DNA of 56,835 nucleotides, taken from contig CAZYTP010000005.1 of NCBI GenBank assembly GCA_964650385.1, forward strand, positions 1-56,835, written 5' to 3'. The position numbers were made by a program, and so were the translations under genes. Shown here piece by piece: positions 48,888 to 56,556 of the stretch (positions are counted from its first letter, which is position 1; every line of letters starts with the position of its first letter). Source of the stretch: JAUSPI01 sp964650385. Its GTDB lineage: Bacteria > Desulfobacterota > Syntrophia > Syntrophales > JADFWA01. The notes below the pieces were generated by a model. The model was not told the origin of the DNA, ran no database searches, and saw nothing but the letters and a program-made list of their open reading frames with translations.

Positions 48888-50196
48888 ACTATCGTTCGAG
48901 TCTTTTTTGAACAAGACAGAAAAGATTGCAGTGGTAGGTCTCGGCTATGTTGGTCTGCCGCTTGCCGTCCATCTGTCCAGGCATTTTTCTGTTACAGGAT
49001 ATGACGTCAATTCCGACCGCATAGCTGAACTTAAGGCTGGCCATGATAGTACCAGAGAGGTAACCGATTCAGATTTACAATCATCAACTGTGGATTTCAC
49101 GTCCAGCCCCGAAGCGCTCTCTTCCTGCAGACTCATCATCGTGGCTGTTCCAACACCCATCGATGAAGCTAAATCACCGGATCTTACATATATCAGAAGC
49201 ACTTCAACCACTGTGGGCAAATATCTCTCACAAGGCTCCTGTGTGATCTTTGAATCGACGGTCTATCCGGGAGTAACGGAAGATATCTGTGTTCCTATCA
49301 TGGAAAAGGAATCCGGCTTAAAATTCGGTAAAGATTTCTCCGTCGGATACTCACCCGAAAGGATTAATCCGGGTGACAAGGTCCATACGTTAGAGACGAC
49401 TATCAAAATTGTCTCCGCATCCGATATAAAAACCCTCGACTTGCTCACACAGATTTACGGCAGGGTCGTTAATGCCGGGATTCATCGGGTTTCTTCTATC
49501 AAAGTAGCTGAGGCGGCCAAGGTCATTGAAAATACGCAAAGAGACATCAATATTGCCCTCATAAATGAGCTTTCCATCATCTTCAACAAGATGGGAATCG
49601 ACACTCTTGAAGTCCTGGAAGCGGCAGGCACCAAGTGGAATTTTCTGCCATTTCGGCCAGGCCTTGTAGGCGGTCACTGTATCGGGGTGGATCCCTACTA
49701 TTTAACCTTCAAGGCGGAGTCATTAGGCTACCATCCGCAGGTAATTCTGGCCGGACGCCGTATCAACGACGGGATGGGGAAATACATAGCCGGGCAAACC
49801 ATCAAGATGCTCATCGCCGCAGATAAGCATGTCAGAAATGCAAAGGTGGCAGTACTCGGGCTGACCTTCAAGGAGAATGTCCCCGATTTACGCAATACAA
49901 AGGTGGCAGACATCATCAATGAATTGAAAGATTACGGGAGCAGCGTTATTATCCATGATCCCCACGCCAGTGCTGAAGAAGCCTATCACCAATACGGCCT
50001 GAAACTACAGCCGCTCAATCAAATTAGAGGGGTTGATGCGGTGATTCTGGCGGTTGCACACCGGGAGTATCAGGAACTCGGCCTCCGAAAGATCGCTGCG
50101 TTATGCTCCGACGGAGATTCACCTGTTGTGGATGTTAAGGGTATGTTCAGCCACGAAGAAGCAAAGAAACTCAATATAAATTACTGGAGATTGTGA
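48877..50196 (+). CDS. UDP-sugar 6-dehydrogenase (WbpO/TviB-like)
   Basis: This 439-residue enzyme oxidises the C6 of a UDP-N-acetylhexosamine or UDP-glucose. It has the NAD site VVGLGYVGLPLAVHLS (about 16-31), the middle domain with NFLPFRPGLVGG and the catalytic Cys in GGHCIGVDPYYLTFKAES. The C-terminal domain shows GLTFKENVPDLRN. The NFLPF...GGHCIGVDPYYL pattern matches the WbpO/TviB subgroup (UDP-GalNAc or UDP-GlcNAc) more than UDP-glucose dehydrogenase. The ATG lies inside the last codons of hemL, so the two genes are translationally linked although the pathways differ. Confidence 0.9.
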   Translation: MKNELSFESFLNKTEKIAVVGLGYVGLPLAVHLSRHFSVTGYDVNSDRIAELKAGHDSTREVTDSDLQSSTVDFTSSPEALSSCRLIIVAVPTPIDEAKSPDLTYIRSTSTTVGKYLSQGSCVIFESTVYPGVTEDICVPIMEKESGLKFGKDFSVGYSPERINPGDKVHTLETTIKIVSASDIKTLDLLTQIYGRVVNAGIHRVSSIKVAEAAKVIENTQRDINIALINELSIIFNKMGIDTLEVLEAAGTKWNFLPFRPGLVGGHCIGVDPYYLTFKAESLGYHPQVILAGRRINDGMGKYIAGQTIKMLIAADKHVRNAKVAVLGLTFKENVPDLRNTKVADIINELKDYGSSVIIHDPHASAEEAYHQYGLKLQPLNQIRGVDAVILAVAHREYQELGLRKIAALCSDGDSPVVDVKGMFSHEEAKKLNINYWRL

Positions 50197-50232
50197 AAAA
50201 TGTGCCCTTTCTGTCATTCCCGCGTTTCCTTC

Positions 50233-50642
50233 TGTCATTCCCGCGAAGGCGGGAATCCAGACACCATCCCCACGCAAGCGGGGAAACATGAAGTGAAATA
50301 ATGTAGCGTGACGTGCGTTAATGAAACAATATTACATTTATATTCTTGCAAGCAGAAAAAACGGGACGTTGTATGTCGGTGTGACGAGTGATTTACTCAA
50401 AAGGATTTATGCGCACAAACAAAATCTCATAGATGGATTCACAAAAAAATATAATGTCCATACTCTTGTGTATTGTGAGGTATATAACGACATACGAAAG
50501 CGATTCTAAGAGAAAAGCAGATAAAGAAATGGAATAGGAGATGGAAGCTAAGGCTTATTGAAGAAATGAATTCTGAATGGAGGGATTTATATGACGAAAT
50601 AGTTTAAACATATTTCTGGATTCCCGCCTTCGCGGGAATGAC
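50233..50642. mobile_element. GIY-YIG cassette bounded by type 1 half-palindromes
   Basis: The left bound is TGTCATTCCCGC...GCGGGAATCCAG (50233-50260) and the right bound is CTGGATTCCCGC...GCGGGAATGAC (50616-50642). Between them is a frameshifted GIY-YIG gene. The same two half-palindromes, separated by only about 20-30 bases, form the cores of MITEs D and E. A lone partial half (TGTCATTCCCGCG) precedes it at 50212-50224, and another small hairpin (CCCCACGCAAGCGGGG) lies inside at about 50268-50283. Confidence 0.65.
50321..50607 (+). pseudogene. GIY-YIG nuclease-domain protein, frameshifted
   Basis: The N-terminal part MKQYYIYILASRKNGTLYVGVTSDL has the GIY-YIG-type core (here YIYIL...YVGV) and continues to about residue 60, where it ends at CRKRF-like codons followed by TAA. 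A single missing base near 50497-50500 puts the normal C-terminal half (ILREKQIKKWNRRWKLRLIEE, then EWRDLYDEIV) in another frame that runs to the TAA at 50607. With the base restored the protein would have about 95 residues, the usual size of stand-alone GIY-YIG proteins of the UPF0213/URI class. It lies between the half-palindromes of a REP-like element. Confidence 0.85.
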
Positions 50643-50677
50643 CATTTAGAATATTTATGGAAACTTGTAAGGATTCT

Positions 50678-51703
50678 ATGAGAAAAATCTTAGTCACAGG
50701 TGCAGCCGGCTTTATCGGGTTCCATTTAGCTAAAAGGCTATTAAATAGTGGCAATACCGTCGTCGGCATAGACAACCTGAACAATTACTATGATGTCAAC
50801 CTGAAAAAAGCACGTCTTGCCATTCTCGAAAACTACAAGACCTTTAATTTCACCCAAATGGATATCGCCAACCGGGAAGACATGGAAAGACTTTTCCATA
50901 CAGATTCACCAGACTATATTGTCCACTTAGCCGCCCAAGTAGGAGTACGTTATTCTCTTGAGAATCCCCACGCATATATCAACAGCAATCTCGTCGGTTT
51001 CACAAATATCCTTGAAGGCTGCAGGCACAATAAAGTTAAACATCTCGTTTTTGCCTCGTCAAGTTCCGTCTACGGTGCAAACACCAGGGTGCCCTTCTCG
51101 ATTCATCATAATGTTGATCACCCAATCAGCCTCTATGCCGCAACGAAAAAGGCAAATGAACTGATGGCACATGTTTACGCGCATCTTTACAATATCCCCT
51201 GCACGGGACTCCGATTCTTTACCGTATACGGCCCTTGGGGTAGACCCGACATGGCCTATTTCCTCTTTACGGATGCCATCCTGCGGGGAAAGCCGATCGA
51301 CGTATTCAACCATGGTAAGATGAAAAGGGACTTTACATACATAGACGATATTATAGAAGGTGTTGTCAGAATAATTGACAATATCCCGCAGGCGGATCCC
51401 AGCTGGAGCAGAGATGATCCTGACCCCGGTACAAGCTTTGCCCCTTATAAAATCTATAACATAGGCAACAACAACCCCATACAATTGATGAAATTTATCA
51501 ACCTGCTGGAAGAGTGCCTCGGTGAAACGGCAAAAAAAAACTTTCTTCCCCTGCAACCCGGAGATGTGCCGGCAACTTATGCCGACGTGGACGATTTAAT
51601 GAAAGACGTGGGCTTTAAACCGAAGACCCCGCTAAGAGAAGGCATCAGAAAATTTGTGGAGTGGTATAAGAAATATTATTTTACTCCCCAAAACAGACAT
51701 TGA
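50678..51703 (+). CDS. NAD-dependent UDP-sugar epimerase (UDP-glucuronate 4-epimerase-like)
   Basis: This 341-residue extended SDR has the Rossmann motif TGAAGFIGFHLAKRLL near residue 8, the NYYDVNLKKARLA segment typical of UDP-glucuronate 4-epimerases, the catalytic SSSSVYG and Y-X3-K as YAATKK, and RFFTVYGPWGRPDMA. The start at ATG 50678 is supported by AAGGATTCT upstream; an in-frame ATG at 50657 is less well placed. With the dehydrogenase upstream it would make and epimerise a UDP-uronic acid for surface polysaccharide. The GIY-YIG cassette interrupts the distance between the two genes. Confidence 0.9.
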   Translation: MRKILVTGAAGFIGFHLAKRLLNSGNTVVGIDNLNNYYDVNLKKARLAILENYKTFNFTQMDIANREDMERLFHTDSPDYIVHLAAQVGVRYSLENPHAYINSNLVGFTNILEGCRHNKVKHLVFASSSSVYGANTRVPFSIHHNVDHPISLYAATKKANELMAHVYAHLYNIPCTGLRFFTVYGPWGRPDMAYFLFTDAILRGKPIDVFNHGKMKRDFTYIDDIIEGVVRIIDNIPQADPSWSRDDPDPGTSFAPYKIYNIGNNNPIQLMKFINLLEECLGETAKKNFLPLQPGDVPATYADVDDLMKDVGFKPKTPLREGIRKFVEWYKKYYFTPQNRH

Positions 51704-51716
51704 CCCTTCGAACACA

Positions 51717-51781
51717 GTAGGATAGGCGTCCCGCCTGTCCATAATGGTGAATCGCTTAGACAGCCGAGACGGCTGTCCTAC
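51717..51781. repeat. two-hairpin REP-like element
   Basis: GTAGGATAGGCGTCCCGCCT (hairpin AGGCG-TCC-CGCCT) is followed by a spacer and ACAGCCGAGACGGCTGT with TCCTAC. The outer GTAGGA and TCCTAC are inverted. The design of two hairpins within inverted outer ends is the same as in the MITE cores, but the sequence differs. Confidence 0.6.
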
Positions 51782-51800
51782 GGGATGGGGAGGACAGTCT

Positions 51801-51933
51801 TGACAGTCTCGTAAAAAGTCTTTTTTTGTCACCCTGAATTTATTTCAGGGTCTCTAACTTGCTGAAATAATAGATGCTGAAACAAGTTCAGCATGACAAA
51901 TGACACATTTTGAGACTTTTTACGAGTGCATCA
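51801..51933. mobile_element. MITE-like element B (type 2 core)
   Basis: The left end TGACAGTCTCGTAAAAAGTC is the exact reverse complement of the right end of element A. The right end is GACTTTTTACGAGTGCATCA. The core is nearly identical to that of A and C. It lies 41 bases before the tmRNA promoter. Confidence 0.8.
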
Positions 51934-51974
51934 ATCTTTATTTTCAATGTCTATTTTTGGGATCATCTTCGAGC

Positions 51975-52003
51975 TTGACTTGAAGTCGAAAAGTCATCAT
52001 AAT
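51975..52003 (+). promoter_or_regulatory. promoter of ssrA
   Basis: TTGACT (51975-51980) and CATAAT (51998-52003) are separated by 17 bases. The predicted start of transcription near 52010 gives a short 5' leader before mature tmRNA at 52031. Confidence 0.65.
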
Positions 52004-52030
52004 ATATGTAAATTTGTTCTTGAAAAATAT

Positions 52031-52386
52031 GGGGGCGTCACGGTTTCGACGGGGATAACTGAAGCTGTAGTGGCATACCGAGGTTCCTATCGGCCTCGTT
52101 AAACAGGTAGGAAAAACGTAAACGCAGATAATTACGATTACGCTTTAGCCGCTTAAGACGGCTAACGTTCTCCTGATTTCTCCTATCGGATCAGATGAGG
52201 GCGTCATTTAGGTAGGATAACCGATCTCATCTTCCTGGGGTGAGAAAGGCGAAAACTAAACAGGATAGTACCTGAGAAATCCTGCCTCTGGGAGATTTCA
52301 GGTGCGAATTTAAAGCAGAGGCTATGTATGTAGAAGCTGCAGTGGAATATTTTCGGACGCGGGTTCGACTCCCGCCGCCTCCACCA
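52031..52386 (+). ncRNA. ssrA: transfer-messenger RNA (tmRNA)
   Basis: tmRNA rescues stalled ribosomes. The 5' end GGGGGCG pairs with CGCCTCC near the 3' end, which is followed by ACCA, and the T-arm is GGGTTCGACTCCC. The 356-base length is normal. The tag frame reads VNADNYDYALAA before TAA (52118-52156); the usual first residue Ala is replaced by Val because the resume codon is GTA rather than GCA. The ALAA end is the normal ClpXP degron. Pseudoknot regions were not drawn in detail but GC-rich complementary blocks are present. Confidence 0.97.
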
Positions 52387-52398
52387 GACTTTCGCTCC

Positions 52399-52435
52399 AA
52401 AAATAGGGACAGCTGTCCCTATTTTTTATTTTTGT
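52399..52435 (+). terminator. ssrA terminator
   Basis: AAATAGGGACAGCTGTCCC and its continuation form a perfect 28-base palindrome (52399-52426) ending in TTTTTT. Relatives of this palindrome lie near 54535 and 3960. Confidence 0.85.
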
Positions 52436-52481
52436 TGTCCCTGTTTTCTATACAGATGCTGAAGCTGGCTGAGGTCATATT

Positions 52482-52615
52482 TGAGGCACTCGTAAAAAGT
52501 CAGCTTTTGTCACCCTGAATTTATTTCAGGGTCTCTAACTTATTGAACTGTTTAGATGCTGAAACAAGTTCAGCATGACAAATGTTGCAGTTTATGACTT
52601 TTTACGAGACTGTCA
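52482..52615. mobile_element. MITE-like element C (type 2 core)
   Basis: The left end is TGAGGCACTCGTAAAAAGTC and the right end is GACTTTTTACGAGACTGTCA. The core matches A and B except in the central spacer (TATTGAACTGTTTAG instead of TGCTGAAATAATTAG). The rest of the spacer (52387-52690) holds only the ssrA terminator and no gene. Confidence 0.8.
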
Positions 52616-52690
52616 TATTTTACTTTGACTTTTTCGCTTGTTCGTGTAATGTTATTTTATCATCGCATGAATACATGAAAGGAAAGGCAG

Positions 52691-52975
52691 GTGATTAATG
52701 TGGCCGTGGTAAAAAAGATTGGAAGTAGTGGACAAATTTCCTTAGGGAAAGAATATGCAGGCCGGGACGTCGTTATAGAACAGATAAGTGACGGAGTTTG
52801 GATCATAAAAACAGGTCAGTTTATGCCCCATGATGAAAGATGGCTGCACCATCCTGAGGTTTCCAGCGCTCTTGATAAGGCTATCGACTGGGCTGAACAA
52901 AACCCACCCGGGGAAACCAACCTAAATGATCTTGAGAAACAACTTGAAAATGCCCAAAACAGATCCGACTCTTAA
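52691..52975 (+). CDS. AbrB/MazE-like antitoxin
   Basis: This 94-residue protein has an N-terminal swapped-hairpin DNA-binding pattern (VVKKIGSSGQISLGKEYAGRDVVIEQISDGVWII, about 5-39) like AbrB-class antitoxins. A C-terminal disordered acidic/Asn-rich tail suits toxin binding. The start is GTG at 52691, with AGGAAAGG before it. Its 3' end overlaps the start of the toxin gene by 26 bases, the usual sign of a TA operon. Confidence 0.7.
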   Translation: MINVAVVKKIGSSGQISLGKEYAGRDVVIEQISDGVWIIKTGQFMPHDERWLHHPEVSSALDKAIDWAEQNPPGETNLNDLEKQLENAQNRSDS

Positions 52976-53267
52976 ATTAGATTTAAATAATCCAGTCTTT
53001 CAAAAACAGTTATTTAATCTACCACAAAAAGATCAGCGAAGCGTCTTTAACACCTTGCGCAGGGTGTTAAAGATGGATTGGAACCAGATTTACCAGGATC
53101 GTGGTCTTAAATGGGAGATAATACATTCACGTTCAGGTCCCCATGGCAAGCGGCTCTACAGCTTGCGAACAGGCAAGGGTTTTAGGGCAGTAGCTTGCCG
53201 GGATGGACAATGGATGAGATTGTTGTCTTTACATCCAGATCATGATTCTGCCTACCTTTCATCTTGA
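52950..53267 (+). CDS. RelE/ParE-superfamily toxin-like protein
   Basis: This 105-residue protein has the compact fold pattern of RelE/ParE toxins, with DQRSVFNTLRRVLKMDWNQI as a helix pair and the strand core KRLYSLRTGKGFRAVACRDGQWMRLLSLHPDHDSAY containing basic residues and an Arg. ATG 52950 lies within the antitoxin gene, indicating translational coupling. The target could be ribosome-bound mRNA or gyrase; this cannot be decided from the sequence. Confidence 0.72.
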   Translation: MPKTDPTLKLDLNNPVFQKQLFNLPQKDQRSVFNTLRRVLKMDWNQIYQDRGLKWEIIHSRSGPHGKRLYSLRTGKGFRAVACRDGQWMRLLSLHPDHDSAYLSS

Positions 53268-53297
53268 TTTTTCCGGTAAAAATTCCGGTCGAAATGG

Positions 53298-54425
53298 ATG
53301 CGATATATGACCCATGACCAATTCGACATAACCATCATCGGCGCCGGTGTGATCGGCCTCGCCATCGCGGAAGAGCTCTCCACAAAATACAGCAACATAT
53401 TGCTGGTTGAAAAGAACACCTCGTGCGGACAGGAAACGAGCAGCCGGAACAGTGAGATTATCCATGCGGGCATCTATTATCCAGCCGGTTTTTTAAAAGC
53501 AACATCATGCAGGGAGGGGAACCATCGTCTCTATGAAATCTGCAGGAACCGTAACATCCCCCACAAAATGCTGGGAAAACTGATTGTTGCTACAAACAGT
53601 GAAGAAATCAATGCATTATGGAAGATAAAAGAACGGGCGGAACAGAACGGCGTTAATAATCTCTCGTTTCTCTCCCAAAATCAAATCCGCAAACTTGAGC
53701 CGGAAGTGAGGGCAACGGCCGCCCTCTTCTCCCCTTCTACCGGTATCATTGACTCTCACTCTCTGATGCGGTCTTTTTATATAAATGCCGAGTCAAACGA
53801 TGTCACCATCGCGTTACGTTCAGAAGTAACGGCCATTCACGTTGACAGCAACAGCTATGAGCTGGAAATCAACAATGGAGAGTACAGGTTCCAGACAAGG
53901 ATACTGATCAACAGCGCGGGCCTCCATTCAGACAGGATTGCCGCCCTTGCCGGAATCGATACCGAAAAAGAGGGGTATCGTTTAAAATACTGTAAGGGGA
54001 ATTACTTCTCGGCATCCCCTGCCCCGAAATTGAATCACCTGGTTTACCCTGCCCCCACAGACAATTACGAAGGCCTCGGAATTCACGTCACCCTCGATCT
54101 CAACAACCGGGTCAAGTTCGGCCCCGATACCGAATATGTCGACAACCTGGAATATACGGTCGATGAAGACAAAAAAAAGCCATTTTACCAGTCTATCAGA
54201 AGGTACTTGCCTGGAATAAAAATGGAATCACTCAATCCTGAAATGAGCGGTATAAGGCCAAAACTCCAGGGACCGGGTGAACCGTACAGGGACTTTATAA
54301 TCAAGGAAGAACGTGATCTGGGATATCCCGGCCTGATTAATTTGATCGGGATCGAATCCCCCGGCCTCACATCGTGCATTCCAATAGCACAGCACGTCTC
54401 TTCACTGGTGGAGGAGTGCTTGTAG
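53298..54425 (+). CDS. FAD-dependent oxidoreductase, L-2-hydroxyglutarate oxidase-like
   Basis: This 375-residue DAO-family flavoprotein has the dinucleotide motif IIGAGVIGLAIAEEL near residue 13, ETSSRNSEIIHAGIYYP (a conserved LhgO-type segment around the FAD), and the C-terminal PEMSGIRPKLQGPGEPYRDF. LhgO oxidises L-2-hydroxyglutarate. The short version seen here is common in Desulfobacterota and could act on another 2-hydroxyacid. Starts at 53298 and 53307 are possible; the ribosome site is weak. It lies 30 bases after the TA pair but has no clear link to it. Confidence 0.84.
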   Translation: MRYMTHDQFDITIIGAGVIGLAIAEELSTKYSNILLVEKNTSCGQETSSRNSEIIHAGIYYPAGFLKATSCREGNHRLYEICRNRNIPHKMLGKLIVATNSEEINALWKIKERAEQNGVNNLSFLSQNQIRKLEPEVRATAALFSPSTGIIDSHSLMRSFYINAESNDVTIALRSEVTAIHVDSNSYELEINNGEYRFQTRILINSAGLHSDRIAALAGIDTEKEGYRLKYCKGNYFSASPAPKLNHLVYPAPTDNYEGLGIHVTLDLNNRVKFGPDTEYVDNLEYTVDEDKKKPFYQSIRRYLPGIKMESLNPEMSGIRPKLQGPGEPYRDFIIKEERDLGYPGLINLIGIESPGLTSCIPIAQHVSSLVEECL

Positions 54426-54429
54426 TTAT

Positions 54430-54478
54430 AAAGGGCGGAATGGACAAACCATGTAACGGACTTTGATCCGGTATCGTT
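54430..54478. repeat. dispersed 50-base repeat, copy 2
   Basis: GGACAAACCATGTAACGG and CTTTGATCCGGTATCG are the reverse complement of the copy at 45429-45478 with a few substitutions. It is located between the flavoprotein gene and the Wzz-like gene. Confidence 0.45.
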
Positions 54479-54548
54479 TGACCGTGCGTGAAAAAATGAG
54501 AAAAATAGAAACATCCCCATTTTTACACATTAAAAAAGGGCGCTGTCC

Positions 54549-56009
54549 CTATTTAATGGATTTTTGTGCCTTTCTTATGTACTCGATGAAGAAGGCAAGA
54601 AAAACAGCCATAAATAATGCAACCACTCCGGCAAGGAGAACGATCTTTTTCATATCTTTTGACCTGACTGAGTTGGTTTCGGGGTCCCTGACCACCTGCA
54701 CAGCATTATTTACTGACTTGCCAAGATATTCCACATTCAACTCATTTGCCCTTTTTGACAGGGCAACAATTTTATCCTCTATGTCCCTTAGCCCTGTCTT
54801 TATATAGGCAATATTCTCCTTCTCCTTCTCCTTCTTCTTCTCTTTCTCTTCCCTATTTTTCTCCTTCTCCTTCTCCCTTAAAAAAGCAATCTCTTCTTCC
54901 AGAAATTCTTTGTCAACTTCCAGATTTTTTGCTCTTACTTCTGCCTCCAGGGCAGTTTTTAAAAGAAGCGTAGAAGAATCCTCCTTTATCATGTCCTTGA
55001 TAAAAGAAGTATCAAGAAGAAGGCCTGTCTCTGTCTTTTTATTAACAGCGCCCATTGATGGTTCGTATCTTCCCGGCCGTCTCATATCCTCCAACAGTTT
55101 CCTGGCAATTAATGCCTCCTTTTCTTTCTTTTTTCTTTCGACATCAATTGTTCTTATTTTATGTCTGTATACATTAATGAGATTCTCTTTATTTTTGGTA
55201 AGCTTCAGTGATTTAATGGTTGCTTCTATTCCGGAAATCTCAATACCATTAAGCAATTCAAGATCATTCTTCACCTCTACAAATGAATCGGCTGTTTTCT
55301 GCGACCTGAAAAACCCGGCCTTTGCTATCTTGGAATCTAAAAATTTGATAAAGCTATTTGCTCTTACTTTAAAGGCATTAATCGTATCAAGATAGTCAGA
55401 ACTTGCAAGAAAACCGGCAGGAAAGTCAATAACCACCAACGGTTCTTCTCCGTATTTCTTCTCAAAGTCTTTTCTGTATTCACCTATTACTGAAAGTAAA
55501 ATTTGACTCCTTTCTTCTGTCGAAAAAATACTTTTCTCTTCCGTAGTAAGGGTTAATCTGAATTGATTGGAATAAAACGTATATGTTTCCTTTGCCTTTT
55601 CAGCCTCTTTCCTTTTTCCTTCAATCTCAGGCGGTATAATAGTTTTTATGTCTATCATTCCCCTTATATTTTCCAAAGGAGGGATTTTATTTTTCTTTTG
55701 AAGGAAAACAGATGTCCTGGATAAAATCGCTGGAGTAATAATTTGATTTTTATTAAATAGAGTACCATCGGGATTCCGGTGCTCTTCTATACCGGGAAAA
55801 TTCAGTTGAATAATGCATTGGGTTATATATTTCGTGGGATATTTTAACATTACGTACCCCATGGCCACTCCAATACACAAAAACACCCCTAAAGCTATAA
55901 AAACCTTCCACTTCCAGATAACCCGGAGATAATCGATAAGGTTGATTTCATCTTCCTGATACGGATAATTTTCCGGATATTGCTTTTGTCGGGATTCTTC
56001 CTGATTCAT
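54549..56009 (-). CDS. Wzz/chain-length-determinant family protein with K/E-rich coiled coil
   Basis: This 486-residue inner-membrane protein has the Wzz N-terminal pattern EINLIDYLRVIWKWKVFIALGVFLCIG (TM1 about 33-55) and a periplasmic, mostly helical domain (about 60-450). TM2 lies near the C-terminus (MKKIVLLAGVVALFMAVFLAFFIEYI, about 452-477). Such proteins set polysaccharide chain length. Around residues 385-410 a Lys/Glu-only stretch (EKEKNREEKEKKKEKEKE) extends a coiled coil; its DNA is a purine-rich microsatellite built of CTCCTT units on the plus strand. No Wzc-type kinase domain is present. It is divergent from the EPS regulator gene. Confidence 0.87.
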   Translation of the reverse strand: MNQEESRQKQYPENYPYQEDEINLIDYLRVIWKWKVFIALGVFLCIGVAMGYVMLKYPTKYITQCIIQLNFPGIEEHRNPDGTLFNKNQIITPAILSRTSVFLQKKNKIPPLENIRGMIDIKTIIPPEIEGKRKEAEKAKETYTFYSNQFRLTLTTEEKSIFSTEERSQILLSVIGEYRKDFEKKYGEEPLVVIDFPAGFLASSDYLDTINAFKVRANSFIKFLDSKIAKAGFFRSQKTADSFVEVKNDLELLNGIEISGIEATIKSLKLTKNKENLINVYRHKIRTIDVERKKKEKEALIARKLLEDMRRPGRYEPSMGAVNKKTETGLLLDTSFIKDMIKEDSSTLLLKTALEAEVRAKNLEVDKEFLEEEIAFLREKEKEKNREEKEKKKEKEKENIAYIKTGLRDIEDKIVALSKRANELNVEYLGKSVNNAVQVVRDPETNSVRSKDMKKIVLLAGVVALFMAVFLAFFIEYIRKAQKSIK

Positions 56010-56180
56010 CTTCCCTTCCCTTACTATATGATTTTCAAGCCAGAACTAAGAACATTTAACATACAATCCTAAAAGTATCAACTTGTTTTCCTTAAATTTT
56101 ATCTCAAATTTTTCTTGACTTTCCAATATCATTTCATTAAATTCACCTTTGTGTTCACGAAATGAACAGAGGGACAAAAC

Positions 56181-56549
56181 ATGCCTGATCCGCAAACAAA
56201 CAACCTCAAAAGTGAAGAAGTCATCAAACTACTCCGTGAAATAAAAGAAACACCCGAGATGACTCAGCGTGAACTATCCGCGAGGCTCGGCATCAGCCTC
56301 GGCAAGGTCAACTTTTTGATCAAGGCCTTGACAGAAAAGGGCCTCATCAAAGCAAGTAATTTCAAAAATTCCAATAACAAATATGCTTATATATACCTTC
56401 TAACTCCACATGGCCTTGAAGAAAAAGCAAGAATCACCTATCACTTCCTGAAAAGAAAGTTGAAAGAATACGAACAACTGGAAGAAGAAATTAACAGGCT
56501 GAAGAAAGAGGTTTCGGAAACCGGGTTTTCATCCGATATGAAAGATTAA
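56181..56549 (+). CDS. MarR-family EPS-associated transcriptional regulator
   Basis: This 122-residue winged-helix protein has MTQRELSARLGISLGKVNFLIKALTEKGLIK (about 33-63) and a C-terminal coiled coil (KRKLKEYEQLEEEINRLKKEV). The pattern matches the EPS-associated MarR family found next to exopolysaccharide clusters. It likely controls the adjacent Wzz-type gene, which is divergently transcribed, or an EPS operon beyond the window edge. The ATG at 56181 has AGAGGGA before it. Confidence 0.86.
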   Translation: MPDPQTNNLKSEEVIKLLREIKETPEMTQRELSARLGISLGKVNFLIKALTEKGLIKASNFKNSNNKYAYIYLLTPHGLEEKARITYHFLKRKLKEYEQLEEEINRLKKEVSETGFSSDMKD

Positions 56550-56556
56550 AAGCAAA

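Larger units (their letters stand above)
51704..52030. other. spacer between epimerase and tmRNA: REP-like hairpin, MITE and promoter
   Basis: No gene was found in these 327 bases. A two-hairpin repeat occupies 51717-51781, MITE B occupies 51801-51933, and a sigma-70-like promoter precedes ssrA at 51975-52003. Confidence 0.6.

Noticed and set aside
51632..51832. Minus-strand open frame of 66 codons after the epimerase
   Set aside because: It reads through the two-hairpin repeat at 51717 and has no domain.
34520..52615. CRISPR array
   Set aside because: The repeated blocks are dispersed, carry inverted ends and lack regular spacers, and no cas gene is present.
52360..52700. Integrated island with an att duplication of the tmRNA 3' end
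   Set aside because: No second copy of the tmRNA 3' sequence and no integrase were seen in the window.
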